A DNA stretch of 64,000 bases from Mycetocola manganoxydans. Lineage in GTDB: Bacteria > Actinomycetota > Actinomycetes > Actinomycetales > Microbacteriaceae. How positions within the stretch are numbered: position 1 is the first letter of the stretch; each line of letters starts with the position of its first letter. The DNA lies in NCBI RefSeq assembly GCF_003667545.1, contig NZ_RCUV01000017.1:1-64000 (forward strand), given 5' to 3'. Positions 45,101 through 52,754 of this stretch are shown one piece after another. A program made the translations under genes and the position numbers. The notes beneath the pieces are model-generated. The model ran no database searches. It saw only the letters and a list, made by a program, of their open reading frames with translations, and had not been told where the DNA came from.

Positions 45101-45686
45101 CCAAGACAACGTGATCCCGATCGTGGATGGCGACTGGTTCGAAGATGACATCGTGGCGAGATTCCGGCAGTTCCTGCGGGTCACGTTCGGCGAAGAGTAT
45201 TTTGAGGAGAACCTGCGCTTCGTCACTGAGTCGCTCGGTGTTAAAGACATGCGCGACTACTTCGTCAAGTCGTTCTATAAAGACCACGTTCAGCGGTATA
45301 AGAAGCGCCCGATCTATTGGCTGTTTTCCAGCCCACAGGGGTCGTTCAACGCGCTCATCTACATGCATCGATACACGCCGACGACTGTCTCAATCGTATT
45401 GAACGAGTATCTGCGTGAGTTCCGCGCAAAGCTGGATGCGAGCCGCCAGCACCACGAGCGCGTTGCCCTTAGTTCGGCCACGCCCCGCGAGAATGCTGCG
45501 GCCGAGAAGGAAGTCGATCGTCTTCGCAAGGTGCTGCTCGAACTGGACGAGTATGAGCACGACGTGCTCTACCCACTCGCCACTCAGCAGATCGCGATCG
45601 ACCTCGATGACGGCGTGAAGGTTAACTACCCGAAGTTTGGAGCCGCGCTCAAGAGGATTCCTGGACTGGAGACGAGCGATGAGTGA
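42141..45686 (+). CDS. pglX: BREX adenine DNA methyltransferase PglX
   Basis: An 1181-aa methyltransferase that places N6-methyladenine on host sites, marking self DNA for BREX. SAM motif I DPACGSGH is at 299-306 and catalytic NPPY at 479-482; the remaining parts carry target recognition. It has no nuclease domain, as expected. It lies between brxC and pglZ, and its last eight bases overlap the pglZ start. The target sequence cannot be read from the protein. Confidence 0.95.
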   Translation: METAPLKSFATWARTALIREVTARVAAVLAPASKERVENESAVATLEQDITAAGGGDKGRDAVADKVAYTWFNRIIALRFMDANGYTGIGVVSPQSGHAVGQPEVLADAKRGTIDSAVVTSARAIETITALLDGARRSDDPQGEAYALLLTEYCRYWNRAMPFMFERAGDYTELLIPANLLADDSVLARVAAVLTEDVCADVEVIGWLYQFYIAERKLEVFTQFKQKLKASATEIPAATQLFTPHWIVRYLVENSIGRLWLLNRPTSRIAEQMDYYLEPADQETEFIKIRTPEDLKVIDPACGSGHMLTYAFDLLYAIYEEDGYAPADIPGLILSKNLFGTEIDPRAGALAAFALAMKARAKQRSYFTRSAAAGGLHPQISVVRPISFDDDELDYLATLSQGIADRQQSDAFWQSFRHADTIGALIHPPEQLVPSLKRLIEESVYSDGDLFAAGVHTRATMVLQQADFLVQKYSVVVANPPYMGGKNMDGLLSEWLRAHYPTGKQDLYGAFILRASRLAVRGGLVAMITGDSWMTIKTFDRMREWVLDHTTLHSVVHLRDTAYHSDIFGANVAFVLTTGPASRSLCTFIYLDPLDGQQKRQKFIAAAAGLDAAIVFVAAPSDFRAIPGSPIAYQLSEKTRAAFSEGVPLATIAQPRQGLATGDNNKFLRNWAEVSVSRLGLSETSRESAIASGRRWFPCLKGGPFRKWYGNTDLVVNWYRDGDEIRNFNDGGGRLRSRPQNMDYYFRPGATWSTVTSGAFSMRYAPPGFISETKGAVCYADEFTAKSVLALGNSPVMGSILAALSPTLDFHEGPVGRVPFIGEPSAETNLLVERAIQIAASDWHDQETSWGFLRNPIVEYSRSSSLQRSVEGLAEVRAERTRELQALEEQINERLIESYGLQDELSPVVPLERITLFSNIAFAYPGQAPSERAKRGQADAVRDLVSYAVGCHFGRFSIEKPGLILANQGDTLRDYLAVVSAPSFPPDQDNVIPIVDGDWFEDDIVARFRQFLRVTFGEEYFEENLRFVTESLGVKDMRDYFVKSFYKDHVQRYKKRPIYWLFSSPQGSFNALIYMHRYTPTTVSIVLNEYLREFRAKLDASRQHHERVALSSATPRENAAAEKEVDRLRKVLLELDEYEHDVLYPLATQQIAIDLDDGVKVNYPKFGAALKRIPGLETSDE

Positions 45687-48174
45687 GACCGGCACAGTCA
45701 AGGAGCATCTCGCGCGGCGCTTCGAACGCCAACGCATCGTGTTTTGGCATGACCCTGCCGGCGAGTACGGGAGCTATCTCGATGACCTCCACCTCGATGG
45801 CGTGGAGACGGTGCGGGTCGTCAACGACGAGTACGCGGTGAAGAACCGGCTGTTGCACGTCGACCCCAAGTCCAAGTTCCTGGTCTATAGGCCGGGTGCG
45901 GTGCCGAACGGGGTGGAGAACTGGCTGCTTGACCTGGAACTCGCGTACGGAGTGTTTACCGCCGACCGCGCCTCCCTCGTGCAGCAAGAACTCGGCCTGA
46001 CCTCGAACGGGATCGACGTCGCTGTCCGCAAACACGAGAAGTTCTTCCGGTCCACGAAGCGAGTGCAGAGTATCAAGGCGCTGCTCAACCCGAGAGACGA
46101 CGCCGATACACTGCGAGCGAAGATGTCTGCTGTGCTGCTTGCGCAGCGTGAGCACAGCATGCTCGAACTCACGCGCGCGCTGCTGATGGAGAACGCTGCG
46201 GGCGGCGACACAAAGTATCGTGCGCTTGTCGAACATGACCTCGACGAGTTCCACTGGACCGGTGTCGCCGCGATCTACGGCTACACGTCGCCGAGCCCCA
46301 GCGTCGATGACTTCTCATTGTGGACGTTCCGGCAAGCGGCTGACGGCTTCACGTCGGACCGTCCGGGAGCGTTGCGCAACATCCAGCTCGACTTCGCCAG
46401 CCTCCGCAACGACCGGCGTAGTACGGGCGCGCTTGCAACGCTCGCCAAGCGTGCGGCATCCGACCTCGACTACGCCAGCGCAATCCAAGATCGCACATTC
46501 CGGGACCTCGCCGGCAACGACCTCTTCGAAGAAGTTGAACGCAAGATCATCAGCGACCTGGCCCGCGCCGTCTCGGAACGCTCTGTCAGTGCACGTGAGG
46601 TGAGCGAGGTCATTCGGAGTCGGCAAAGCAGCATGTGGATCGACGATTACCGAAAGGTCTACGTGGCGATCGGAGCTGCCGCTGAGCTTATGGGCGAGCT
46701 CGCGACGACGACGCTCTCGGTCTCATCCTTCGACGAGGGGCTTGAACGCTATCGGGGCGAGTGGTTCCGTATTGACCAGCTCTATCGCCACTTCGTGTTT
46801 GCCGCGCGAACGGCAGAGCACGTCGGCCCGCTTGAAGCACTTCGCGGCGATGTCGAGAAGCTCTACACAAACAAGTTCGTGTACGAGCTAGGCAACGTCT
46901 GGCAGCAACAGGTGGACAGGACGGATCGGTGGCGCTCATCCGCTCTACGACCGCAGACCGCGTTCTACGCAGAGCACGTGGCGCCCATCGTGCGAGATGG
47001 CCGCAAGAAGGCCGTCGTCATCATTTCTGACGCGCTGCGTTACGAGGTTGCCGAAGAGCTCGGCACGCGCATGCGCCGAGAAGACCGCTATGACGCGACC
47101 CTGGAAGCTGTACTTGGAGTACTGCCTAGTTACACTCAACTCGGTATGGCAGCGCTCCTGCCGCATAAGTCGATCGGCCACTCGAAGGGTGGCGACCCTG
47201 TTCTCGTCGACGGGCGGCGCTCGGACGGCACCGCGAACCGGAACAAGGTGCTCGCCGCGGTGGACGGAAAAGCAATTCAGGCCGAGGATGTACTCGGGAT
47301 GTCACGCGACGAGTTGCGCGAGCTGTATGCGCAGCACCAGGTGCTGTACGTCTACCACGACCGCATCGACTCGACTGGCGACAAGGCCCGCACGGAGCGT
47401 CAGGTATTCGAGGCCGCGGAGGAGACGCTGCGCGAGCTGGTCGATCTCGTCAAGCGCCTGACGAACGCGAACGCCACCAACATACTCATCACAGCCGACC
47501 ACGGGTTCCTGTTCCAAGACACGGCGCTTTCGGATTCGTTCTACCTCTCCACGCTTCCACAGGGCGACGAGATCGTCGCCACCAACCGTCGGTACGTGCT
47601 CGGGCGTGGAATGAAGGACGACCCCGCCTTTCGCACCTTCGCGCCGGAGAAGGTCGGCCTCGCCAGCGACCTCCAGGTGCAGATCCCGAAGTCGATTCAC
47701 CGGCTTCGGCTTGCCGGCGCGGGGTCACGGTTCGTCCATGGAGGAGCAGCTCTGCAGGAGATCGTTGTGCCCGTGCTGACAATCAACAAGAAGCGCAAGA
47801 GCGACATCCGGCTTGTCAACATCGAGGTGCTGCCCGAATCCGACAAGATTACGACCGGGCAGCTCGTCGTGAAGTTGTTCCAGTCTGAGCCGGTGGACGA
47901 CAAGGTGCAGCCGCGGACCGTGCGTGCGGGGCTCTATGTAGGCGAGACCCTAATTTCGAACGAACCCGAGGTTACCTTCGACCAGCAGTCAACCGACAAG
48001 CGGGATCGTTACCAGAGTGCACACATGCTGCTCAGCCAAGAAGCCAATGCGTTTAACAACCGATCCGTCGAGTTCCGACTCGAGGAGCGCATCCCGAACA
48101 CCAATCAGTGGCGCACGTATGCGAAGGCGCTCTACACGCTGAAGCGATCGTTCGCGTCAGACTTCGACTTCTAG
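45679..48174 (+). CDS. pglZ: BREX phosphatase-like protein PglZ
   Basis: An 831-aa member of the alkaline phosphatase superfamily, the signature protein of BREX. Metal-site landmarks are Asp451 in VVIISDALRYEV and Asp607-His608 in ITADHGFLFQD. The N-terminal EHLARRFERQRIVFWHDP and C-terminal IPNTNQWRTYAKALYTLKR fit the type A PglZ of type 1 BREX. The catalytic activity in BREX is unresolved. ATG at 45679 overlaps pglX; an upstream in-frame ATG lies within pglX and is not used. Confidence 0.94.
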   Translation: MSETGTVKEHLARRFERQRIVFWHDPAGEYGSYLDDLHLDGVETVRVVNDEYAVKNRLLHVDPKSKFLVYRPGAVPNGVENWLLDLELAYGVFTADRASLVQQELGLTSNGIDVAVRKHEKFFRSTKRVQSIKALLNPRDDADTLRAKMSAVLLAQREHSMLELTRALLMENAAGGDTKYRALVEHDLDEFHWTGVAAIYGYTSPSPSVDDFSLWTFRQAADGFTSDRPGALRNIQLDFASLRNDRRSTGALATLAKRAASDLDYASAIQDRTFRDLAGNDLFEEVERKIISDLARAVSERSVSAREVSEVIRSRQSSMWIDDYRKVYVAIGAAAELMGELATTTLSVSSFDEGLERYRGEWFRIDQLYRHFVFAARTAEHVGPLEALRGDVEKLYTNKFVYELGNVWQQQVDRTDRWRSSALRPQTAFYAEHVAPIVRDGRKKAVVIISDALRYEVAEELGTRMRREDRYDATLEAVLGVLPSYTQLGMAALLPHKSIGHSKGGDPVLVDGRRSDGTANRNKVLAAVDGKAIQAEDVLGMSRDELRELYAQHQVLYVYHDRIDSTGDKARTERQVFEAAEETLRELVDLVKRLTNANATNILITADHGFLFQDTALSDSFYLSTLPQGDEIVATNRRYVLGRGMKDDPAFRTFAPEKVGLASDLQVQIPKSIHRLRLAGAGSRFVHGGAALQEIVVPVLTINKKRKSDIRLVNIEVLPESDKITTGQLVVKLFQSEPVDDKVQPRTVRAGLYVGETLISNEPEVTFDQQSTDKRDRYQSAHMLLSQEANAFNNRSVEFRLEERIPNTNQWRTYAKALYTLKRSFASDFDF

Positions 48175-48186
48175 GACAGGACAGTC

Positions 48187-50331
48187 ATGACACTCGACAG
48201 CGTCACGGAGCCGGGCGTCGACGCGCCCGAAGGCGCCGTTATGGAAGGCCCACCAGCTAAGACTGACCTCGACCGGAAGATAAACAGGTTCTTTGCCGGC
48301 TCGGTCGTGCGCAAGGACTTGGTGAAGGCGGTCAAGGGCAACGCGATCGTGCCCTCGTATGTGCTGGAGTACCTGCTCGGCCAGTATGCGGCATCCGACG
48401 ACGAAGCAACCATTCAGGCCGGGATCGAGGCAGTACGGAAGATCCTCGCCGATCATTACGTGCAGCGAAACCAGGCGGAGTTGGTGAAGTCCACGATCAA
48501 GGAGCGCGGTCGTCACCGGGTGATCGACAAAGTGACGGTCACCCTCAACGAGAAGGACGATGTCTATCAGGCGGAGTTCGCGAACCTCGGCATCAAGGGC
48601 GTTCTAGTCGAAAGCGCAACGATCAAGGCACATCCGAAACTGCTTGTAGGTGGTGTTTGGTGCATCTGCGACGTCGAGTACTTCCACACGGATGACGCAC
48701 GCTCGGTGCCGTGGATCCTCGGCTCACTCAAGCCGATTCAGATGTCGAGCTTCGACTTCGACGGATATCTCGCCGGGCGCAGGGAGTTTACGACCGATGA
48801 GTGGATCGACCTGCTCATCCAATCGATCGGTTTCAATCCCGACATGTTCGGCCGGCGGGCCAAGCTCATCCAGCTTGTGCGCCTCATCCCGTTTGTGGAA
48901 CGCAACTACAACCTTGTCGAACTCGGACCGAAGGGCACCGGCAAGTCGCACATCTTCTCCGAGTTCTCGCCCCACGGGATGCTGATATCCGGCGGCGAGG
49001 TCACGGTGCCGAAGCTCTTCATCAACAATGCCAACGGTCGTCTTGGCCTCGTCGGCTACTGGGACGTCGTCGCCTTCGACGAGTTCGCGGGCAAGAAGAA
49101 GCGCACAGACAAGTCGCTGGTCGACATCATGAAGAACTACATGGCTAACAAGTCCTTCTCGAGGGGAACCTCAGTCGAAGGAGCCGAAGCTTCGATGGTT
49201 TTCGTCGGCAACACCTCGCACACGGTGCCGTACATGCTCAAGCACTCCGACCTTTTCGACGAACTCCCCGAGAGCTATCACGACTCCGCCTACCTCGACC
49301 GGTTGCACCACTACATACCGGGCTGGGAAGTTGACACCATCCGCAGCGAAATGTTCTCGAATGGGTACGGCTTCGTCGTCGACTACATCGCCGAAGTACT
49401 CAAGTCGATGCGGAACTCCGACCACTCGGACCGTTACCAGCAGCACTTCACCCTGGGCTCGGACATCTCAACGCGCGACCGTGATGGCATCCACAAGACC
49501 TTCTCGGGGCTGATGAAGCTGCTCTTCCCGCACGAAGAGGCGACGCAGGAGGAGATCGCGGAGGTCCTGCGCCTCGCTATCGAGGGACGCAAGCGCGTCA
49601 AGGATCAGATCCTGCGCATTGATTCGACGATGGCCGACGTGAAGTTCGGGTACTCGGACACTGCTGGCGTTTGGCACGCGGTCTCAACGCTCGAAGAAGA
49701 CGAGTACCCCGCGTATTACCACCGTCGCCATGCAGGAGCAGGCGACAATTCCGCGAGCGATGAGCAGGGCGAACCCTCGTCTAACAACACCGTCGTTGAG
49801 GAGCCACCTGCGGTTGCACCGCCGGTCGCGCAGACCCTCTTCGAGGGGCACCGGGAGTTCCAGGAGAACCAGCGCGGCGTCTCCTACGACACGATCCTGC
49901 TGCCGTACCTGCTCGGGTCCGGGGAGATCACGATCGTCGACCCGTACATCCGACTACCGCATCAGGGGCGAAACCTCGTCGACCTCCTCGCCCTCCTCGC
50001 GGCGGCAAAAGATCCCGCCGACGAGATCGCTGTCACCCTCGTGACGAAGGAAGACACCGGCGAGTTCCATAGGCAGCACCTCCTAATGCTGAAGGAGATA
50101 CAGGACGGGGCCGCGACCGTCGGGATCAACTTCTCGGTCACTTGGGACGAGTCAATCCACGACCGGTCAATCCGCGCCGACAACGGCTGGAAGATTCTGC
50201 TCGGGCGAGGCCTCGATATCTTCCAGAAGGGCTCCGGCAGTCAGTACGACCTCGGCGCTCGACGCCAGGAGTTCCGGCAGGTTGTCGCGTTTGGCGTTAG
50301 TTACTTCCGCAGTGGGACGGAGCCAGAATGA
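48187..50331 (+). CDS. brxL: BREX AAA+ protein BrxL with MITD1-like C-terminal domain
   Basis: A 714-aa BrxL. The BrxL-type N-terminal domain (residues 25-240) precedes an AAA+ core with Walker A GPKGTGKS at 247-254 and Walker B VVAFDEF (Asp298-Glu299). In place of a recognisable Lon protease Ser/Lys domain, an acidic low-complexity linker (515-545) leads to residues ~555-705. This part reads like the MIT C-terminal, phospholipase-D-type domain of MITD1: ITIVDPYIRLPHQGRNL, then IHDRSIRADNGWKI and GRGLDIFQ. BrxL forms ring motors on DNA and is needed for phage exclusion in several type 1 systems. It follows pglZ by 12 bases. Confidence 0.92.
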   Translation: MTLDSVTEPGVDAPEGAVMEGPPAKTDLDRKINRFFAGSVVRKDLVKAVKGNAIVPSYVLEYLLGQYAASDDEATIQAGIEAVRKILADHYVQRNQAELVKSTIKERGRHRVIDKVTVTLNEKDDVYQAEFANLGIKGVLVESATIKAHPKLLVGGVWCICDVEYFHTDDARSVPWILGSLKPIQMSSFDFDGYLAGRREFTTDEWIDLLIQSIGFNPDMFGRRAKLIQLVRLIPFVERNYNLVELGPKGTGKSHIFSEFSPHGMLISGGEVTVPKLFINNANGRLGLVGYWDVVAFDEFAGKKKRTDKSLVDIMKNYMANKSFSRGTSVEGAEASMVFVGNTSHTVPYMLKHSDLFDELPESYHDSAYLDRLHHYIPGWEVDTIRSEMFSNGYGFVVDYIAEVLKSMRNSDHSDRYQQHFTLGSDISTRDRDGIHKTFSGLMKLLFPHEEATQEEIAEVLRLAIEGRKRVKDQILRIDSTMADVKFGYSDTAGVWHAVSTLEEDEYPAYYHRRHAGAGDNSASDEQGEPSSNNTVVEEPPAVAPPVAQTLFEGHREFQENQRGVSYDTILLPYLLGSGEITIVDPYIRLPHQGRNLVDLLALLAAAKDPADEIAVTLVTKEDTGEFHRQHLLMLKEIQDGAATVGINFSVTWDESIHDRSIRADNGWKILLGRGLDIFQKGSGSQYDLGARRQEFRQVVAFGVSYFRSGTEPE

Positions 50332-50489
50332 CCGACCTGAGCTTTGCGGAAAGGGCTTCGACCTGGGACGAGGTGGACTCGTGGCGAATCCCTGCAGGCT
50401 TGCAGTTCGACTCGCGAATTCCTGAGTCGATGAGATTTCTGGTCAGAAGGGCGCGCCGACTCCATGCGCTCGTCTCTGACTGCGCGTAG
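50328..50489 (+). CDS. 53-aa ORF in ATGA overlap with brxL
   Basis: A small ORF starting at the ATG that overlaps the brxL stop (GAATGACC) and ending with TAG at 50487-50489, 18 bases before the first GTPase start. The product begins MTDLSFAERASTWDEVDSWR and ends with an Arg-rich helix (RFLVRRARRLHALV). It has no hydrophobic segment and no family I recognise. The exact stop/start overlap argues for real, coupled translation, but the size leaves room for chance. Confidence 0.5.
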   Translation: MTDLSFAERASTWDEVDSWRIPAGLQFDSRIPESMRFLVRRARRLHALVSDCA

Positions 50490-50507
50490 CGGCCCCGGTT
50501 TCATGCG

Positions 50508-52754
50508 GTGTCGGCTATTTCGCAATTACAGCGTGACCTGGGTTGGCCCGTGATCTGGCGCGTTTCCAGTCAACCTAGGACCACGGGGCAGGAGTGGGCG
50601 CGCGAGACTCTCTTTGGGGGCGATGTTGCGTCACGATCTTCCCCACGAGTCTTCAAGGAGCGTGTTGTGGCATGCGCTGGAGAGGCGGCCCGCGCTCTCG
50701 AGCTAGCGGCCGAAGAGTTGGAGGGGCTGACTGGCCACACCGAACTTCATCAGCTACACGTGGCTTTCATCGATGGGCTCCGGGAGAGTTCGTCGCAACT
50801 CGCGAGCGTCCGCGAGGACCTCGCAGGGCGGGATGTGGAGCGACCCTTTCGAGTCGTCCTCATGGGGCGGACTATGGCTGGAAAGAGCACCCTGTTCGAA
50901 TACCTGTCGGGTGGAGATGGAACACGTGTCGGGGATGGTGGCCAGCGTTATACCCGTGAGATCTCCATCCGGACCGCGATCGATCTCGACGTGGAAATCG
51001 TCGACACACCGGGTGTCGGCGCCATGGACGGCCAGGAGGACTATGAGACGGCTTTCAGCCAGGTCGCCGATGCAGACCTGATTCTTTGGGTCGCGACCAA
51101 TGAAGCCACCCAGGAGCAGACCGGTCGAGCACTCGAGCGGCTCTCAGATCTTGGGAAGCCCATCTTCGTTGCTCTCAATTGTCTCGCCGATGTTAGTGAC
51201 GAGATCGGCTTGATGGACATGCTCGAGGAACCAGAGCTTGTGTTCGGAGGCGATGCTGAAGGCAACCTGGCGCCCATTCGGCGCCACTTGTCAAAGGCAG
51301 GAGGGCAGGACCTCGGTGTTGTGGCGATCCACGCCCAGGCAGCGCGGCTCTCGATCTCGGGCGAACTGACCGACGACGAATCCCGGGTACTGCACCAAAA
51401 CAGTCGTATCGACTCGCTGATCACGGCGATTCGCCAGCAGCGGGATCGCACCGCGGAGCTGCGCAGGCTTGTAAGCATTGGCGACGTCTTGCGAGTTGAG
51501 CTCTTGGAGACGGCCAGTTCGCTTGCCGACGCAGTCCTTGTCGCACGTGCCGCGCTCGAAGCGAGTAGAGGCAGCCAGCGTGAGTTTCAAACGCGCGCCG
51601 ATCGGCGCATTGCGGACGCATACGAGGAGCTCAACGCCGCTTTTGCCGGCGCCATCACGTCCCGTGAACGGTGGATCGAGCTAGTTGAAGTGGACCAGAG
51701 CGACCGCAGGATCAATCAACAGTGGGACCAAGAAATCGCCCTGCTCCGCGCAGAAATTGAAGGGTCCGGGGCTGACATTGGTCAGCGTCTGGAAGCTGCG
51801 CTCAAGGTGATTGCACTCGATGTTGCCGATGACTGGTCCCAGTTGGACATCGGGGGCTTCCGTGATCTTGGAGGTCGGGGCGCGATCTGGGGCAATCGGC
51901 TGGTGAAGCTCGGTGGGCGGGTCGCTGCTGGAGTGGGCGTCGGTAGTCTCAGCGCGTGGGCTGGGGCTGCTGCCGGGGCCAAGATCGGCGCACTGGCCGG
52001 CACGGCTATTGGCCCGGGTCTTGGTACTGCTATTGGACTAGGCGCAGGCGCTCTCATCGGCCTTGTCGTAGGACTCCTCCCCGCCGGTCGGTTCTTCGAC
52101 TGGCTCGGGGACAAAGCGTTCCGGAGTTCGTCGGAAGTCCATGAGCGCCGACGTCAAAAGGTCCGAGATCAGTTGGCACCGTTACTCAAGGAACTCAACG
52201 AGAAGCTCAAATCCGCCAGTGGTGAAATGAAACGCACTTGGGTGCAGGCGGTGGAAGACGAGGTCGCACGTCAGTCTGCCGCTAGTGACTCCGTAGAGCA
52301 CTCATTGGCGGTCCTTTTGCGCATCTCATCCGAAGAACTTGATCCTGCCCTGACTCGGGTCGATACCGAACTCGCCCGCGAGATCCTGCGCAACATCGGT
52401 CGTTCTCGGGCAGCTTCAGCAGTCACGCGTGCCACGCGCTGGCGCGGAGCGGGTATGGCAGTCGAACTGCTCGAACCTGCATTCAGCGAGATGGTGCTCT
52501 TTCCCGTCGACGACGCCGTGGAGCGCATGCTGCCGACATCAGCGCTGGCCACCATGCCGGCCAGCGCGCTCCAGGTGATCCGGAGCTTGACGGATCGCGA
52601 GATAACCGTCCACACGATGCAACAGGACCGTCTTCTTCTCACCTTGGGTTCGCCCGCGACACCGGGCGTTCGGGAAGCTTGGGAAGCTCTCGCCCAAGCT
52701 CATACGAGTATCAAAACACGAATCAACGTATCGGTCGAAGGAGACGCAAAGTGA
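50508..52754 (+). CDS. dynamin-like GTPase, first of a pair
   Basis: A 748-aa GTPase with G1 GRTMAGKS at 120-127, switch region ending in DTPGVGAMDG at 166-175, and a G4-like LNCLAD. Long helical regions follow. The segment ~466-525 is glycine- and alanine-rich and hydrophobic (GAAAGAKIGALAGTAIGPG and similar), suggesting a membrane-inserting glycine-zipper element. The start is uncertain: GTG at 50508 lacks a strong ribosome site. It overlaps the next GTPase by GTGA. Such pairs may remodel membranes or sense phage-induced membrane stress. It shares direction and close spacing with the BREX operon upstream. Confidence 0.8.
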   Translation: MSAISQLQRDLGWPVIWRVSSQPRTTGQEWARETLFGGDVASRSSPRVFKERVVACAGEAARALELAAEELEGLTGHTELHQLHVAFIDGLRESSSQLASVREDLAGRDVERPFRVVLMGRTMAGKSTLFEYLSGGDGTRVGDGGQRYTREISIRTAIDLDVEIVDTPGVGAMDGQEDYETAFSQVADADLILWVATNEATQEQTGRALERLSDLGKPIFVALNCLADVSDEIGLMDMLEEPELVFGGDAEGNLAPIRRHLSKAGGQDLGVVAIHAQAARLSISGELTDDESRVLHQNSRIDSLITAIRQQRDRTAELRRLVSIGDVLRVELLETASSLADAVLVARAALEASRGSQREFQTRADRRIADAYEELNAAFAGAITSRERWIELVEVDQSDRRINQQWDQEIALLRAEIEGSGADIGQRLEAALKVIALDVADDWSQLDIGGFRDLGGRGAIWGNRLVKLGGRVAAGVGVGSLSAWAGAAAGAKIGALAGTAIGPGLGTAIGLGAGALIGLVVGLLPAGRFFDWLGDKAFRSSSEVHERRRQKVRDQLAPLLKELNEKLKSASGEMKRTWVQAVEDEVARQSAASDSVEHSLAVLLRISSEELDPALTRVDTELAREILRNIGRSRAASAVTRATRWRGAGMAVELLEPAFSEMVLFPVDDAVERMLPTSALATMPASALQVIRSLTDREITVHTMQQDRLLLTLGSPATPGVREAWEALAQAHTSIKTRINVSVEGDAK

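Noticed and set aside
37429-50331. Phage growth limitation (Pgl) or type 2 BREX
   Set aside because: PglW is absent and brxA, brxB and brxL are present in type 1 order.
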